The notes beneath the pieces are model-generated. The model saw only the letters and a list, made by a program, of their open reading frames with translations. It did not search any database and had not been told where the DNA came from. Below, piece by piece: positions 1 through 7,238 of a DNA stretch of 9,184 nt. How positions within the stretch are numbered: the first letter of the stretch is position 1; each line of letters starts with the position of its first letter. The stretch is from Candidatus Delongbacteria bacterium. GTDB taxonomy: Bacteria > Delongbacteria > UBA4055. The position numbers and the translations under genes were made by a program. Location of the stretch: assembly GCA_027858795.1 (NCBI GenBank), contig JAQICF010000077.1:1-9184 (forward strand), in the 5' to 3' direction.

Positions 1-176
1 TCTATTATAGATTTAAACGCTTCTTTAGCCTTTACAAGATCAGTAATAGTTCCTTTTCTTGAAGCTTTATGTGTTTGACAAAAAGTATCTACGATTGTTA
101 CTTTATTATCATTATCCACGATTGTCAAAGCCGCTTTAATATATCTGCTACCAAAATCTATACCTAGAATATACAT
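1..176 (-). CDS. ftsA: Cell division protein FtsA, N-terminal part (3' end outside the window)
   Basis: Actin-like ATPase that tethers FtsZ to the inner membrane and recruits later divisome proteins. I translated the minus strand from the ATG at 176-174; the frame stays open to the left edge, giving 58 residues. It opens MYILGIDFGSRYIKAAL, the phosphate-1 nucleotide-binding loop of actin/Hsp70-fold proteins, followed by the FtsA-type stretch around residues 39-57 (SRKGTITDLVKAKEAFKSI), where the family usually has a 'kG.I.d...a..aI' pattern. It starts 20 bases after the ftsQ stop and has a purine-rich ribosome-binding site (GGAG). Its position directly after ftsQ is the classical one. Only the N-terminus is visible, so the 1C (SHS2) domain and the membrane-binding amphipathic helix cannot be checked. 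Other actin-fold proteins such as PilM are possible from this fragment alone, but the context makes FtsA far more likely. Confidence 0.85.
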   Translation of the reverse strand, partial: MYILGIDFGSRYIKAALTIVDNDNKVTIVDTFCQTHKASRKGTITDLVKAKEAFKSII

Positions 177-185
177 TCTCTTGAT

Positions 186-194
186 CTCTCCACT
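186..194 (-). promoter_or_regulatory. Shine-Dalgarno site of ftsA
   Basis: On the minus strand the sequence between the ftsQ stop and the ftsA ATG reads GTGGAGAGATCAAGAGA before the start. The GGAG core sits about 11 bases from the ATG, slightly long but the only G-rich match available. It supports the ATG at 176 as the start. Confidence 0.5.
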
Positions 195-196
195 TT

Positions 197-943
197 CTAC
201 ATTTTATTTTCAGTTGTTTGAAGTTCTTTTAGTATCACTTGTTTATCAAACCTAAAATCTATATAATCAACATTACTAAAAGATATATTATCATACTCTT
301 CTCTGATAAAATTCTCTAATAATATTATCTTTTTATCAAAATTATTTCTACCTATAATTACATTAGCACTCGCTTTCACTAAGTTAATTTCAACACCTTT
401 TCCAGTATATTTTATTTCTGATATCTGATGGAAAACAAATTGACTTATCTTCAAAGTTTTATTCAAATAATCAATTATACTCTCATTTATTTCTTTATCT
501 GTTATAATAGGAAGATCATAACTTTTATCCGGTGATACTTTCCCAAGGATCTTGCCATTATCTCCGACAAATTTCAACACATTCTCATCATTAATATATG
601 CTATAGGTTTATTCTCTATTACATTTATAACCATTGCTGCAGGATACACTATACGAACATCTGCATCTTTAATGAAAGCTGATCTTTTCAAGTTTTTTCT
701 AATCGTAGCAATATCAATATTCATTACCCGAACATCCCTTATTACTTTGGATTGAGAAATTACTTCACCTTTTGTCAGCATAAATTCGTCATTTACGATT
801 ATCTTTGTTAAATTAAATTTATTAGTTCGTTTATAAAGATCATATAATTTATAAGAGCCGTAAGAAATTGATACTACTAAAGCTATAATAAGTAAGCCTT
901 TCGTAAATATTATAATATTTTTTAATATGTTTTTCATCTTCAT
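197..943 (-). CDS. ftsQ: Cell division protein FtsQ/DivIB
   Basis: Bitopic inner-membrane protein of the FtsQ-FtsB-FtsL divisome complex, which controls septal peptidoglycan synthesis by FtsW-FtsI. The 248-residue length is usual for the family. The layout is a short lysine-rich cytoplasmic N-terminus (MKMKNILKN), one membrane segment at about residues 9-30, then a POTRA-like domain at about 41-112 ending in the typical 'aDVRIVYPAAMVINVIENKPIA' style of strand (only part of that match is strict). A beta domain follows, with a C-terminal YIDFRFDKQVIL near 226-237 that matches the conserved 'DlRf..qvi' strand. The ATG at 943-941 is chosen because a GGGG ribosome-binding site lies 7 bases upstream. 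The sequence is poorly conserved, as is normal for FtsQ, so the call rests on topology, these two motifs and its place between murB and ftsA. The stop is TAG. Confidence 0.88.
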   Translation of the reverse strand: MKMKNILKNIIIFTKGLLIIALVVSISYGSYKLYDLYKRTNKFNLTKIIVNDEFMLTKGEVISQSKVIRDVRVMNIDIATIRKNLKRSAFIKDADVRIVYPAAMVINVIENKPIAYINDENVLKFVGDNGKILGKVSPDKSYDLPIITDKEINESIIDYLNKTLKISQFVFHQISEIKYTGKGVEINLVKASANVIIGRNNFDKKIILLENFIREEYDNISFSNVDYIDFRFDKQVILKELQTTENKM

Positions 944-950
944 AATATTA

Positions 951-954
951 CCCC
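951..954 (-). promoter_or_regulatory. Shine-Dalgarno site of ftsQ inside the repeat
   Basis: Minus-strand reading is TTTGGGGTAATATT then ATG. The GGGG is 7 bases from the ftsQ start. It is formed by the last copy of the duplicated murB tail; the two upstream copies have GGGT or AGGT here, so this copy has the best match to the anti-SD. Confidence 0.6.
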
Positions 955-1037
955 AAATAAATTACTTCTTCCATATAGTTTTAACCTAAATAAATTACTT
1001 CTTCCATATAGTTTTAACCCAAATAAATTACTTCTTC
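955..1037 (-). repeat. 33-bp tandem repeat, about 2.5 copies, duplicating the murB 3' end
   Basis: Positions 955-987 and 988-1020 are identical except for the final base (T versus C), and 1021-1037 is a third, partial copy (17 bases) lying inside murB. The period is exactly 33 bases, or 11 codons. On the minus strand the part inside murB encodes its last residues, EEVIYLG, and the stop. Reading on in the same frame, each downstream copy gives NYMEEVIYLG followed by TAA (stops at 983-981 and 950-948). Each of these two copies contains a complete ATG-to-stop mini-ORF of eight codons (MEEVIYLG) at 981-1007 and 948-974. The last mini-ORF ends 4 bases before the ftsQ ATG. There are no spacers between units, so this is not CRISPR. 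Simple slippage duplication is the likely origin. Confidence 0.9.
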
Positions 1038-1901
1038 TTGTAGCATTACATTAAATTTTTCACTTACTGTATATTTAATTAATTCTATCAATTCTTTTAG
1101 ATCTCTAGCAGTAGCATTTCCTTTATTCACTATAAATCCAGAATGCTTTTCAGAAACTTCTACCCCACCAATGCTTTTTCCTTTTAATCCTGCATCTTCT
1201 ATCAGTTTTCCTGCATAATTACCGATAGGGCGTTTAAATACGGATCCACATGATGGAAAATCTAATGGTTGTGACTCTCTTCTTTTTGATAAGAAATCTT
1301 CAGTTTTTTCTTTGATCTGAGTTTGATCTCCTTTTACTAATCTCAACTTTGCCTCGATTATAATATTACCTTTCAAATTTGAAGTTCTATAACCAAACTT
1401 TAATTGATCTATTGATAATTCTTCGATCTTATTCTCTGTGTTTAAAAAACTTACACTCTCAACTAAATTTGAAATATTATTACCATAACATCCTGCATTC
1501 ATCAATAAAGCTCCACCTAAAGTCCCAGGAATACCTGCTAATTCTTCCATACCTGAAAGTGAGTTCTTGATTGCAGTGAAAGCAATTGTAGTTAATAACG
1601 CTCCGGCACCAACAGTCATAAGACCATTTTCTATCTTCATCTCTGAAAAATATTTTGTAAGATCAATTATGCAGCCTTTAAATCCGTTATCTGAAACTAT
1701 TAAGTTAGAGCCTTTACCTAAGATAAAATACGATACATTCTCTTCCTTTAATATTTCCAGTAATCCTATTAACTGTTCTTTATTCTTTGGATAAACATAG
1801 AATTTAGCAGGACCGCCTATCTTATAGCTTGTATGATTACTTAAAAGTTCATTTACTTTTAGATCTTCTGCTGCTATAATATTTTTTATCTTACTAATCA
1901 T
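1014..1901 (-). CDS. murB: UDP-N-acetylenolpyruvoylglucosamine reductase MurB
   Basis: Cytoplasmic FAD enzyme that uses NADPH to reduce UDP-GlcNAc-enolpyruvate to UDP-MurNAc, the second committed step of peptidoglycan synthesis. At 295 residues it is normal for the shorter type II form. FAD-binding elements are seen at residues 61-71 (LGKGSNLIVSD) and 122-140 (AGIPGTLGGALLMNAGCYG). The catalytic set appears complete: Arg172 in GYRTS, Ser220 in SCGSVFKRP as the proton donor, and Glu290 in LQEEV near the C-terminus. The strand AGKLIEDAGLKG (230-241) and the ATARDL motif (263-268) are also typical. The start is ATG at 1901, 22 bases after the murC stop, with only a distant AGAGAG as ribosome-binding site. 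The end is odd: the final seven codons and the stop belong to a 33-bp tandem repeat continuing toward ftsQ. Confidence 0.97.
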   Translation of the reverse strand: MISKIKNIIAAEDLKVNELLSNHTSYKIGGPAKFYVYPKNKEQLIGLLEILKEENVSYFILGKGSNLIVSDNGFKGCIIDLTKYFSEMKIENGLMTVGAGALLTTIAFTAIKNSLSGMEELAGIPGTLGGALLMNAGCYGNNISNLVESVSFLNTENKIEELSIDQLKFGYRTSNLKGNIIIEAKLRLVKGDQTQIKEKTEDFLSKRRESQPLDFPSCGSVFKRPIGNYAGKLIEDAGLKGKSIGGVEVSEKHSGFIVNKGNATARDLKELIELIKYTVSEKFNVMLQEEVIYLG

Positions 1902-1923
1902 TAAATAAATTAATCTCTCTAAT

Positions 1924-3300
1924 TTATATTTTTTTAACTATTGAACTCTTCAGTTTATATATTACTTTATTTATATCACCTGCACCCATACTTACTATCA
2001 AATCACCATTTTTCTTTTTCTTTGAGACTCTCTCATATATTTCTTCAAACGATTGATACACTTCCGACTTTCGCTTAGTTTCGTCATCCATAAGGTCATA
2101 GATCCTTTTACTTGTTATCGACGGATCAAACTTTTCTCTGGCAGGATAAATATGTGAAATAAATATCTTATCTGCTTTTTCAAAACATTTTGCAAACTCA
2201 TTTAAATGTTCTTTAGTTCTTGAGAAAAGATGAGGTTGAAACATTACAACAATTCTTCCTTTATGGTTTTCTCTGATATTATCTAATGAATTTAATACTT
2301 CTGTTGGATGATGTGCATAATCATCCATAAGTATAATATTTTCATCTTTATATATTATCTCTTGTCTTCTTTTCAACCCTTTGAAATTGGTAGCCATTTC
2401 TTTAAGCTCTTCACCGGTAAAACCATATTCTGCAAGTAAAGCTAAACACGATAACATATTGTATACATTATGTTTCCCTGAATAAGTATATTCTATCTTT
2501 GCCAAATATATACCGTTCTGCATAAGATCAAATTCGGTTCCAAAATTTGAATAACTAATATTTATAGCTTTATATTTTGAATCATTGTTTAATCCGAAAC
2601 TTATGAGTTTAGCTTGGGAATTTTCAATAGCTGAAATGATATTATCATCATCTGCATTGTGTATAAGAAATGAATCCTCATTCAATTTAGATATTAATTC
2701 TTTAAACCCATCGATTAATCCATTTATATCGCCATAAATATCTAAGTGATCATTATCAATATTTAATACGATTAGATCCTTAGGATACATCTTTAAAAAA
2801 CTCTTATCGTATTCATCAGCTTCAACTATTAAATATTTATCATCACCTTCATAGTAATTAGAATTCAATCGAACAGATTCAGCCCCAATTATGGCTGTGA
2901 TATTAAAATCAGGATCTTTATACAGCATATCTGCAAGCATTACAGATGTTGTGGATTTTCCATGAGAACCTGAGATCAGGATTGAATGTGATGCTTTCGT
3001 TAACTGACCTAGAAATTCTGCTCTTTTATATAATTCTAATTCTTTGACTTTAGCTAATGTATATTCATAATTATCTCTTTTTACAGCAGCTGAATATATT
3101 ACAATATCAACATCTTCTAATTTACTTGTATGACCTTGAATAGGAAATATACCAACTTGGTTTAGTATATTAAATGAATCATTTAATAGATCTGATCCAA
3201 CTACATCATAACCGAGTTTTTTACAATGTATCGCTAAAGGCATCATTCCTGCCCCGCCGATACCAATAAAATGTATTTTCTTATTTAATTTTTTGCTCAT
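1924..3300 (-). CDS. murC: UDP-N-acetylmuramate--L-alanine ligase MurC
   Basis: Cytoplasmic ATP-dependent ligase that adds L-alanine to UDP-MurNAc, the first residue of the stem peptide. The 458-residue length is normal. The N-terminal UDP-binding domain has GIGGAGMMPLA (13-23). The central ATPase domain has the P-loop at 110-118 (SGSHGKSTT), the EADEYDKSF motif (160-168) and NIDNDHLDIYGD (180-191). The C-terminal domain has DDYAHHPTEV (326-335), FQPHLFSRT (354-362) and MGAGDI (438-443). The P-loop is slightly unusual: most MurC proteins read GTHGKTT, with Thr where this one has Ser twice. These are conservative changes and the Lys is kept, so activity is expected. The start ATG at 3300 lies inside the end of ftsW (20-base overlap). 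A GGGA lies only 2 bases upstream, so translational coupling to ftsW is likely. Mpl is an alternative relative, but its context and motifs fit less well. Confidence 0.97.
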   Translation of the reverse strand: MSKKLNKKIHFIGIGGAGMMPLAIHCKKLGYDVVGSDLLNDSFNILNQVGIFPIQGHTSKLEDVDIVIYSAAVKRDNYEYTLAKVKELELYKRAEFLGQLTKASHSILISGSHGKSTTSVMLADMLYKDPDFNITAIIGAESVRLNSNYYEGDDKYLIVEADEYDKSFLKMYPKDLIVLNIDNDHLDIYGDINGLIDGFKELISKLNEDSFLIHNADDDNIISAIENSQAKLISFGLNNDSKYKAINISYSNFGTEFDLMQNGIYLAKIEYTYSGKHNVYNMLSCLALLAEYGFTGEELKEMATNFKGLKRRQEIIYKDENIILMDDYAHHPTEVLNSLDNIRENHKGRIVVMFQPHLFSRTKEHLNEFAKCFEKADKIFISHIYPAREKFDPSITSKRIYDLMDDETKRKSEVYQSFEEIYERVSKKKKNGDLIVSMGAGDINKVIYKLKSSIVKKI

Positions 3301-4420
3301 TTCCCAGCTTCATTTGATTAGATTTATATGATATATTAAGTAATACTCCCAAACTAAACATTGTCATTATCAGAGATGTTCCACCATAGCTTACCAAAGG
3401 TAATGGCAGACCTGTTGGTGGGACTAAACCAATTGTTATTGCCATATTAAAAATTGCATAAACAGCAATAGCTATTGTAATTCCGTTCGCTAATAAAAAC
3501 CCATAGAAATCAGGTGCATTTTTTGCTATTGCAAACCCTCTTTGAATTAGTAATATATACAGTAGTATAACAATAGTAGTACCAAAATAACCAAATTCAT
3601 CTCCAATTATAGAAAAGATAAAGTCGTTATGTGGCTCAGGTAGGTAAAATTCTTTTTGCCTTGATTCTCCAAGACCAACGCCACCAAATCCACCATTTCC
3701 GAAACCGATCAAGGATTGCTCGACCTGCCATCCCTTCCCCGCTATATCATCCTTTGGAGAAAAGAAAGTTGTAAATCTATCCAAGCGGTATGGTTGGATT
3801 ATTGCTATTACAATAATAATAGGTAAAAGTAATGTCACGAATGTTGCTGTCAAATGTAATAATTTCATACCACTTATATAGAACATCAAATAACCTATAA
3901 TAAAAATCATCATTGATGTTGAGAAATCCGGTTGATAATAAACAAGACCTACGAGCACTACTAATATTCCCAGATGTATCAAATAACCTTTCTTATAATT
4001 TGTAATTATATCTTTGTATTTGTTAAGAGAAAAAGCAAAGAAAAACACCACTATATGTTTAGCTAATTCACTTGGTTGAAAGCCAAATATCCATCGTTTT
4101 CCACCTTTAATAGATTCTCCCTGATTGGATATTAGAAGATATAATAATAGAAAGATAGTTATAGCAAGGCCGATATTGATCAGATATTTATTACTGTAAT
4201 TTTTATAGTTGAAGTTCATTGCAAATATCAATGCTCCCATTCCTATTAATACATTAATAACCTGATGAGAAATGAAATAATTTTCATTGTCAAATTTATA
4301 CTCTGCAATAAATGATCCCGCACTCATTACCATTATAGATCCAAATATCAATAAACTCATGATTGCCAAGAACAACCATTTGTCGTATAATTTTTTATCT
4401 TCTATTTTAGCTTTTATCAT
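3281..4420 (-). CDS. ftsW: SEDS-family septal glycosyltransferase FtsW
   Basis: Polytopic inner-membrane enzyme that polymerises lipid II into glycan strands at the septum, working with FtsI. The 379 residues contain about ten hydrophobic segments starting near residue 14. Family motifs are GGKRWIFGFQPSELAK (106-121), QPDFSTSM (163-170), the extracellular loop YLPEPHNDFIFSIIGDE (259-275) and PPTGLPLPLVSYGGTSL (334-350). Asp266 in HNDF matches the catalytic aspartate known from E. coli FtsW (Asp297). RodA is the main alternative. FtsW is preferred because the gene sits in a division cluster beside ftsI and murC, though SEDS proteins are hard to separate by sequence alone. A GGTGA ribosome-binding site lies about 7 bases before the ATG. 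Its 3' end overlaps murC by 20 bases, leaving no room for murG, which normally follows ftsW. Confidence 0.93.
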   Translation of the reverse strand: MIKAKIEDKKLYDKWLFLAIMSLLIFGSIMVMSAGSFIAEYKFDNENYFISHQVINVLIGMGALIFAMNFNYKNYSNKYLINIGLAITIFLLLYLLISNQGESIKGGKRWIFGFQPSELAKHIVVFFFAFSLNKYKDIITNYKKGYLIHLGILVVLVGLVYYQPDFSTSMMIFIIGYLMFYISGMKLLHLTATFVTLLLPIIIVIAIIQPYRLDRFTTFFSPKDDIAGKGWQVEQSLIGFGNGGFGGVGLGESRQKEFYLPEPHNDFIFSIIGDEFGYFGTTIVILLYILLIQRGFAIAKNAPDFYGFLLANGITIAIAVYAIFNMAITIGLVPPTGLPLPLVSYGGTSLIMTMFSLGVLLNISYKSNQMKLGNEQKIK

Positions 4421-4457
4421 ACTATTTCACCAATCTCTACAATTTTACTAACCACTT
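4421..4457 (-). promoter_or_regulatory. Short murF-ftsW spacer carrying the ftsW ribosome-binding site
   Basis: This 37-base gap is all that stands where mraY and murD usually lie. On the minus strand it ends GAGATTGGTGAAATAGT before the ftsW ATG; GGTGA is the likely Shine-Dalgarno site. I see no hairpin with a T-run that would act as a terminator, and no convincing -10/-35 pair. Confidence 0.5.
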
Positions 4458-5780
4458 CTATTTAACCAACCTCTCTAGTTCCAATCCTCGAGATGCTTTT
4501 ATTATTATTTTCTCTTTACTATTTGTAAGCAAATTGAATACTACCTGCAGCTCATCAATGTTATGAAAGAATTTGACTCTACTCTTATCTTCTATTGCAT
4601 CATAACAATTCTTCATGTCTTCACCGATAAGTAACAATTTCTTATATTTGATATCATTGAATAATAATCCAATTTTTCTGTGTTCTATTTTGGAACTTTC
4701 TCCAAGTTCGAACATATCACCAAGTATATATATATAATTTTCATCTATCTCGGCCATATCATTTATAATACCTTTCATAGATGATGGATTTGCATTATAG
4801 CAATCCAGAATAACTTTAGAGTTCTTATAATTAATTTCTTCGTATCTTTTATCGTAGGGTTTGAAATTCTTTAATTTCTCTTTTATTACTGAATCTTCAA
4901 CACCAATATATTTTGCTATAGTTGTTGCAGCAATAGCATTTTTTACATTTAGAACACCCGGAAGCGATAATTTTATATTGTAATTGTTATAATTAAATTC
5001 TCCGTTTCCATATTCATCAATTCCTACTTCAGAATAATTGTATAAACTATCCACACTTGATCCGTAAGTAACAACATTACCTTTATTCCAATCTCTTAGA
5101 TATTCATCGTCACTATTAACAAATACGATACCATTATGATCATGAATGTATTCAAAAAGTTCTTCCTTTGCCTTCTTAACACCTTCTCTCGACCCAAAAA
5201 ATTCAAGATGAGCATCACCTATGTTAGTAATAATTCCCATATCAGGTGCTACTATTGTAGATAAGTAACTTATTTCTCCATGATGATTAGCACCCATTTC
5301 AATTATTGCATATTCAGTATCTTCTTTGATATTTAATAAAGTTAATGGTACACCCTGATGATTATTATAATTCTTTAAAGTTCTGATCGTTTTATACTCG
5401 TCTTTAAGTATTTCATAAAGCATTTCTTTAGTGGTAGTTTTTCCATTTGATCCTGTGATCGCAATTATTTTTGCTTTAGATTTTGATCTCCAAAATGAAG
5501 CGATCTCTCTCATAGTAATCTCTACATCATTACTATAGATTACAGGGAAATTATTTGCATTATCATATCCTACTTCAACAATAGCAGCACTGATGTTTTC
5601 TTCCAGAGCATTCCCGATAAAATTATGTCCGTCTGTATTTCTTCCCTTTAGAGAAAAATACAAATATCCATCCTTTACTTCACGAGAATCTATAGCTCCT
5701 CCGGTAATCATCTTGTCCAGATCTATAAATTCGAATTTGGATATTGATGGTAACTCTAATATTTCACTTAATTTTATCAT
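4458..5780 (-). CDS. murF: UDP-MurNAc-tripeptide--D-alanyl-D-alanine ligase MurF
   Basis: Cytoplasmic ligase that adds the D-Ala-D-Ala dipeptide to the UDP-MurNAc tripeptide, completing the precursor used by MraY. The 440-residue length is normal. Domain 1 has the substrate-binding GAIDSREVKDGYLYFSLKG (28-46). The central ATPase domain has the P-loop ITGSNGKTT (108-116), NYNNHQGVPLTLL (137-149), EMGANHHGEI (161-170) and NIGDAHLEFFGS (186-197), all characteristic of MurF rather than MurE or MurC. The C-terminal domain has DCYNANPSSM (326-335), LGDMFELGE (353-361) and KASRGLELERLV (428-439), where the family often has KGSR. The gene starts 6 bases after murE. No Shine-Dalgarno match is visible before the ATG, so it probably depends on ribosomes finishing murE. 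The stop is TAG. Confidence 0.97.
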   Translation of the reverse strand: MIKLSEILELPSISKFEFIDLDKMITGGAIDSREVKDGYLYFSLKGRNTDGHNFIGNALEENISAAIVEVGYDNANNFPVIYSNDVEITMREIASFWRSKSKAKIIAITGSNGKTTTKEMLYEILKDEYKTIRTLKNYNNHQGVPLTLLNIKEDTEYAIIEMGANHHGEISYLSTIVAPDMGIITNIGDAHLEFFGSREGVKKAKEELFEYIHDHNGIVFVNSDDEYLRDWNKGNVVTYGSSVDSLYNYSEVGIDEYGNGEFNYNNYNIKLSLPGVLNVKNAIAATTIAKYIGVEDSVIKEKLKNFKPYDKRYEEINYKNSKVILDCYNANPSSMKGIINDMAEIDENYIYILGDMFELGESSKIEHRKIGLLFNDIKYKKLLLIGEDMKNCYDAIEDKSRVKFFHNIDELQVVFNLLTNSKEKIIIKASRGLELERLVK

Positions 5781-5786
5781 ATTTTT

Positions 5787-7238
5787 CTATATTTTATTAT
5801 ATTCTTCAACTACTTTTTTATCTGAAAAAGGATAATTTACTCCGTTGATCTCCTGATATGTCTCATGACCTTTTCCAGTAATAATAATAATATCACCTTC
5901 TTCTGCTTGATCGATAGCCGCTATTATAGCTTTTTTCCTGTCCTGAATAATTTCGTAATTCTTAGTATTGATTCCCTTCAATATAGATGCGATTATTTCA
6001 TTTTGATCTTCATATCTGGGATTGTCAGAGGTAATGATAACATGATCTGATATCTCCGTAGCTATTTTACCCATCTGTGGTCTTTTATCTTTATCTCTGT
6101 TACCTCCGCAACCAAAGACAGTTATTAATTTTTTCTCTACAAAATTTTTAATGCTTTTCAATGATCTTTCTAAGGCATCTGGAGTATGTGCATAATCAAT
6201 AAATATCTTACATTTTTCATCTTTGATCATTTCCATTCTTCCAGGGATATTGATATTCTGTTTAAAAGTTGATAGGATATCATGGATCTTTATCCCGATC
6301 TTATTTGATGCCAAAACTGCTGCGGCGATATTATAAGCTTGATAATCACCAGTTAAATTGGTAACAATAGTAAATTCCTGCTCTAACATCTTGAAATTAA
6401 TTTTCATTCCATCAGCCAAATGTTCTATATTCCTTATAAATAAGTCAGCATCATCTCTAATCATTGAATAGGTTATTACTTCTGCTATAGATTTGCTTTT
6501 CATTAATGAAAAATGATCATCATCTCTATTCAGAATTATGATACCATTGGGGTTTGTATGGTCTGAGAATAATAATGATTTCGCATTGGCATAATCTTCA
6601 ATATTCTTATGAAAATCCAGATGATCCTGGCTTAAATTTGTATAAACTGAGATATCAAAATTAACATCCTCAACCCTTTTCAGAGCTAATGCATGAGATG
6701 AAACTTCCACTACTGCCATCTTACATCCAGACTCTACCATTTCCTTCAAATATCTTTGGAGGAATACTGCGTCAGGTGTTGTTCTTAGAGGAACGAATTT
6801 TCGTTTACCGAGATCATATTCTGTTGTTCCGATCATACAGCATTTCTTCTTTGAATGATTAATAATATGCCTGAATATATAAGCAAAAGAGGTTTTCCCA
6901 TTTGTTCCTGTAGTACCTATCAATCGAATGTTGTTTGATGGAGTATTGTAAACCAGTGAAGCAATCTTTGATTGTATTAATCTAGTATCCTTAACTTTTA
7001 TATATACTATATCATCTTGTTTATCATCAATTTGAGATTCATAGACTACTGCAACGGCACCATGTTCAATAGCACTTTTAGCAAACAAAACACCATCACT
7101 CTGAAATCCTTTCACTGCAATAAAGATCGAATTTTTAAAATTTTCTCTTGAATCAGATATTACATGCTTGATCTCAATATCTGAAAAATTATCAACTTGA
7201 AGTGTTTCAATATTTTCTAATAGTTCTTTTAATTTCAT
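5787..7238 (-). CDS. murE: UDP-MurNAc-L-Ala-D-Glu--meso-diaminopimelate ligase MurE
   Basis: Cytoplasmic ligase that adds the third stem-peptide residue. The 483-residue length is usual. The N-terminal UDP-binding domain has VISDSRE (26-32). The ATPase domain has the P-loop GTTGTNGKT (108-116), the EVSSHAL motif (178-184), NLSQDHLDFH (201-210) and YANAKSLLF (216-224), where Lys220 matches the carbamylated active-site lysine. The C-terminal domain has DYAHTPDALE (348-357), FGCGGNRDKDKRP (375-387) and GKGHE (455-459). The decisive specificity motif is DNPR at 405-408 (6015-6026), the signature of enzymes that use meso-diaminopimelate; lysine-adding MurE proteins differ there. Its ATG overlaps the ftsI stop in an ATGA arrangement and lacks a Shine-Dalgarno sequence, which points to translational coupling. 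The UDP-MurNAc-L-Ala-D-Glu it uses comes from MurD, which is not encoded here. Confidence 0.97.
   Translation of the reverse strand: MKLKELLENIETLQVDNFSDIEIKHVISDSRENFKNSIFIAVKGFQSDGVLFAKSAIEHGAVAVVYESQIDDKQDDIVYIKVKDTRLIQSKIASLVYNTPSNNIRLIGTTGTNGKTSFAYIFRHIINHSKKKCCMIGTTEYDLGKRKFVPLRTTPDAVFLQRYLKEMVESGCKMAVVEVSSHALALKRVEDVNFDISVYTNLSQDHLDFHKNIEDYANAKSLLFSDHTNPNGIIILNRDDDHFSLMKSKSIAEVITYSMIRDDADLFIRNIEHLADGMKINFKMLEQEFTIVTNLTGDYQAYNIAAAVLASNKIGIKIHDILSTFKQNINIPGRMEMIKDEKCKIFIDYAHTPDALERSLKSIKNFVEKKLITVFGCGGNRDKDKRPQMGKIATEISDHVIITSDNPRYEDQNEIIASILKGINTKNYEIIQDRKKAIIAAIDQAEEGDIIIITGKGHETYQEINGVNYPFSDKKVVEEYNKI

Noticed and set aside
552..755. Plus-strand open frame of 67 codons inside ftsQ
   Set aside because: It is antisense to a well-supported gene, has no ribosome-binding site or recognisable motif, and its composition is that of the complement of AT-rich coding DNA.
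955..1037. CRISPR-like or integration-site interpretation of the tandem repeat
   Set aside because: The units abut with no spacers, only about 2.5 copies exist, and the sequence is explained by duplication of the murB tail. There is no integrase or mobile gene nearby.
1014..1040. Frameshift or truncation of MurB caused by the repeat
   Set aside because: MurB has normal length, the frame is preserved by the 33-base period, and the catalytic Glu near the C-terminus is present before the first stop.
1379..1794. Two plus-strand open frames antisense to murB
   Set aside because: MurB is intact on the other strand with all catalytic residues; these frames have no similarity to known families and no initiation signals.
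4421..4457. Remnant of mraY or murD, or a terminator, in the murF-ftsW spacer
   Set aside because: At 37 bases it is too short to hold a remnant that could be recognised, and no hairpin followed by a T-run is visible.
5593..6050. Plus-strand open frames antisense to the 5' end of murF and the 3' end of murE
   Set aside because: They are shadows of strongly conserved coding sequence, with no independent support.
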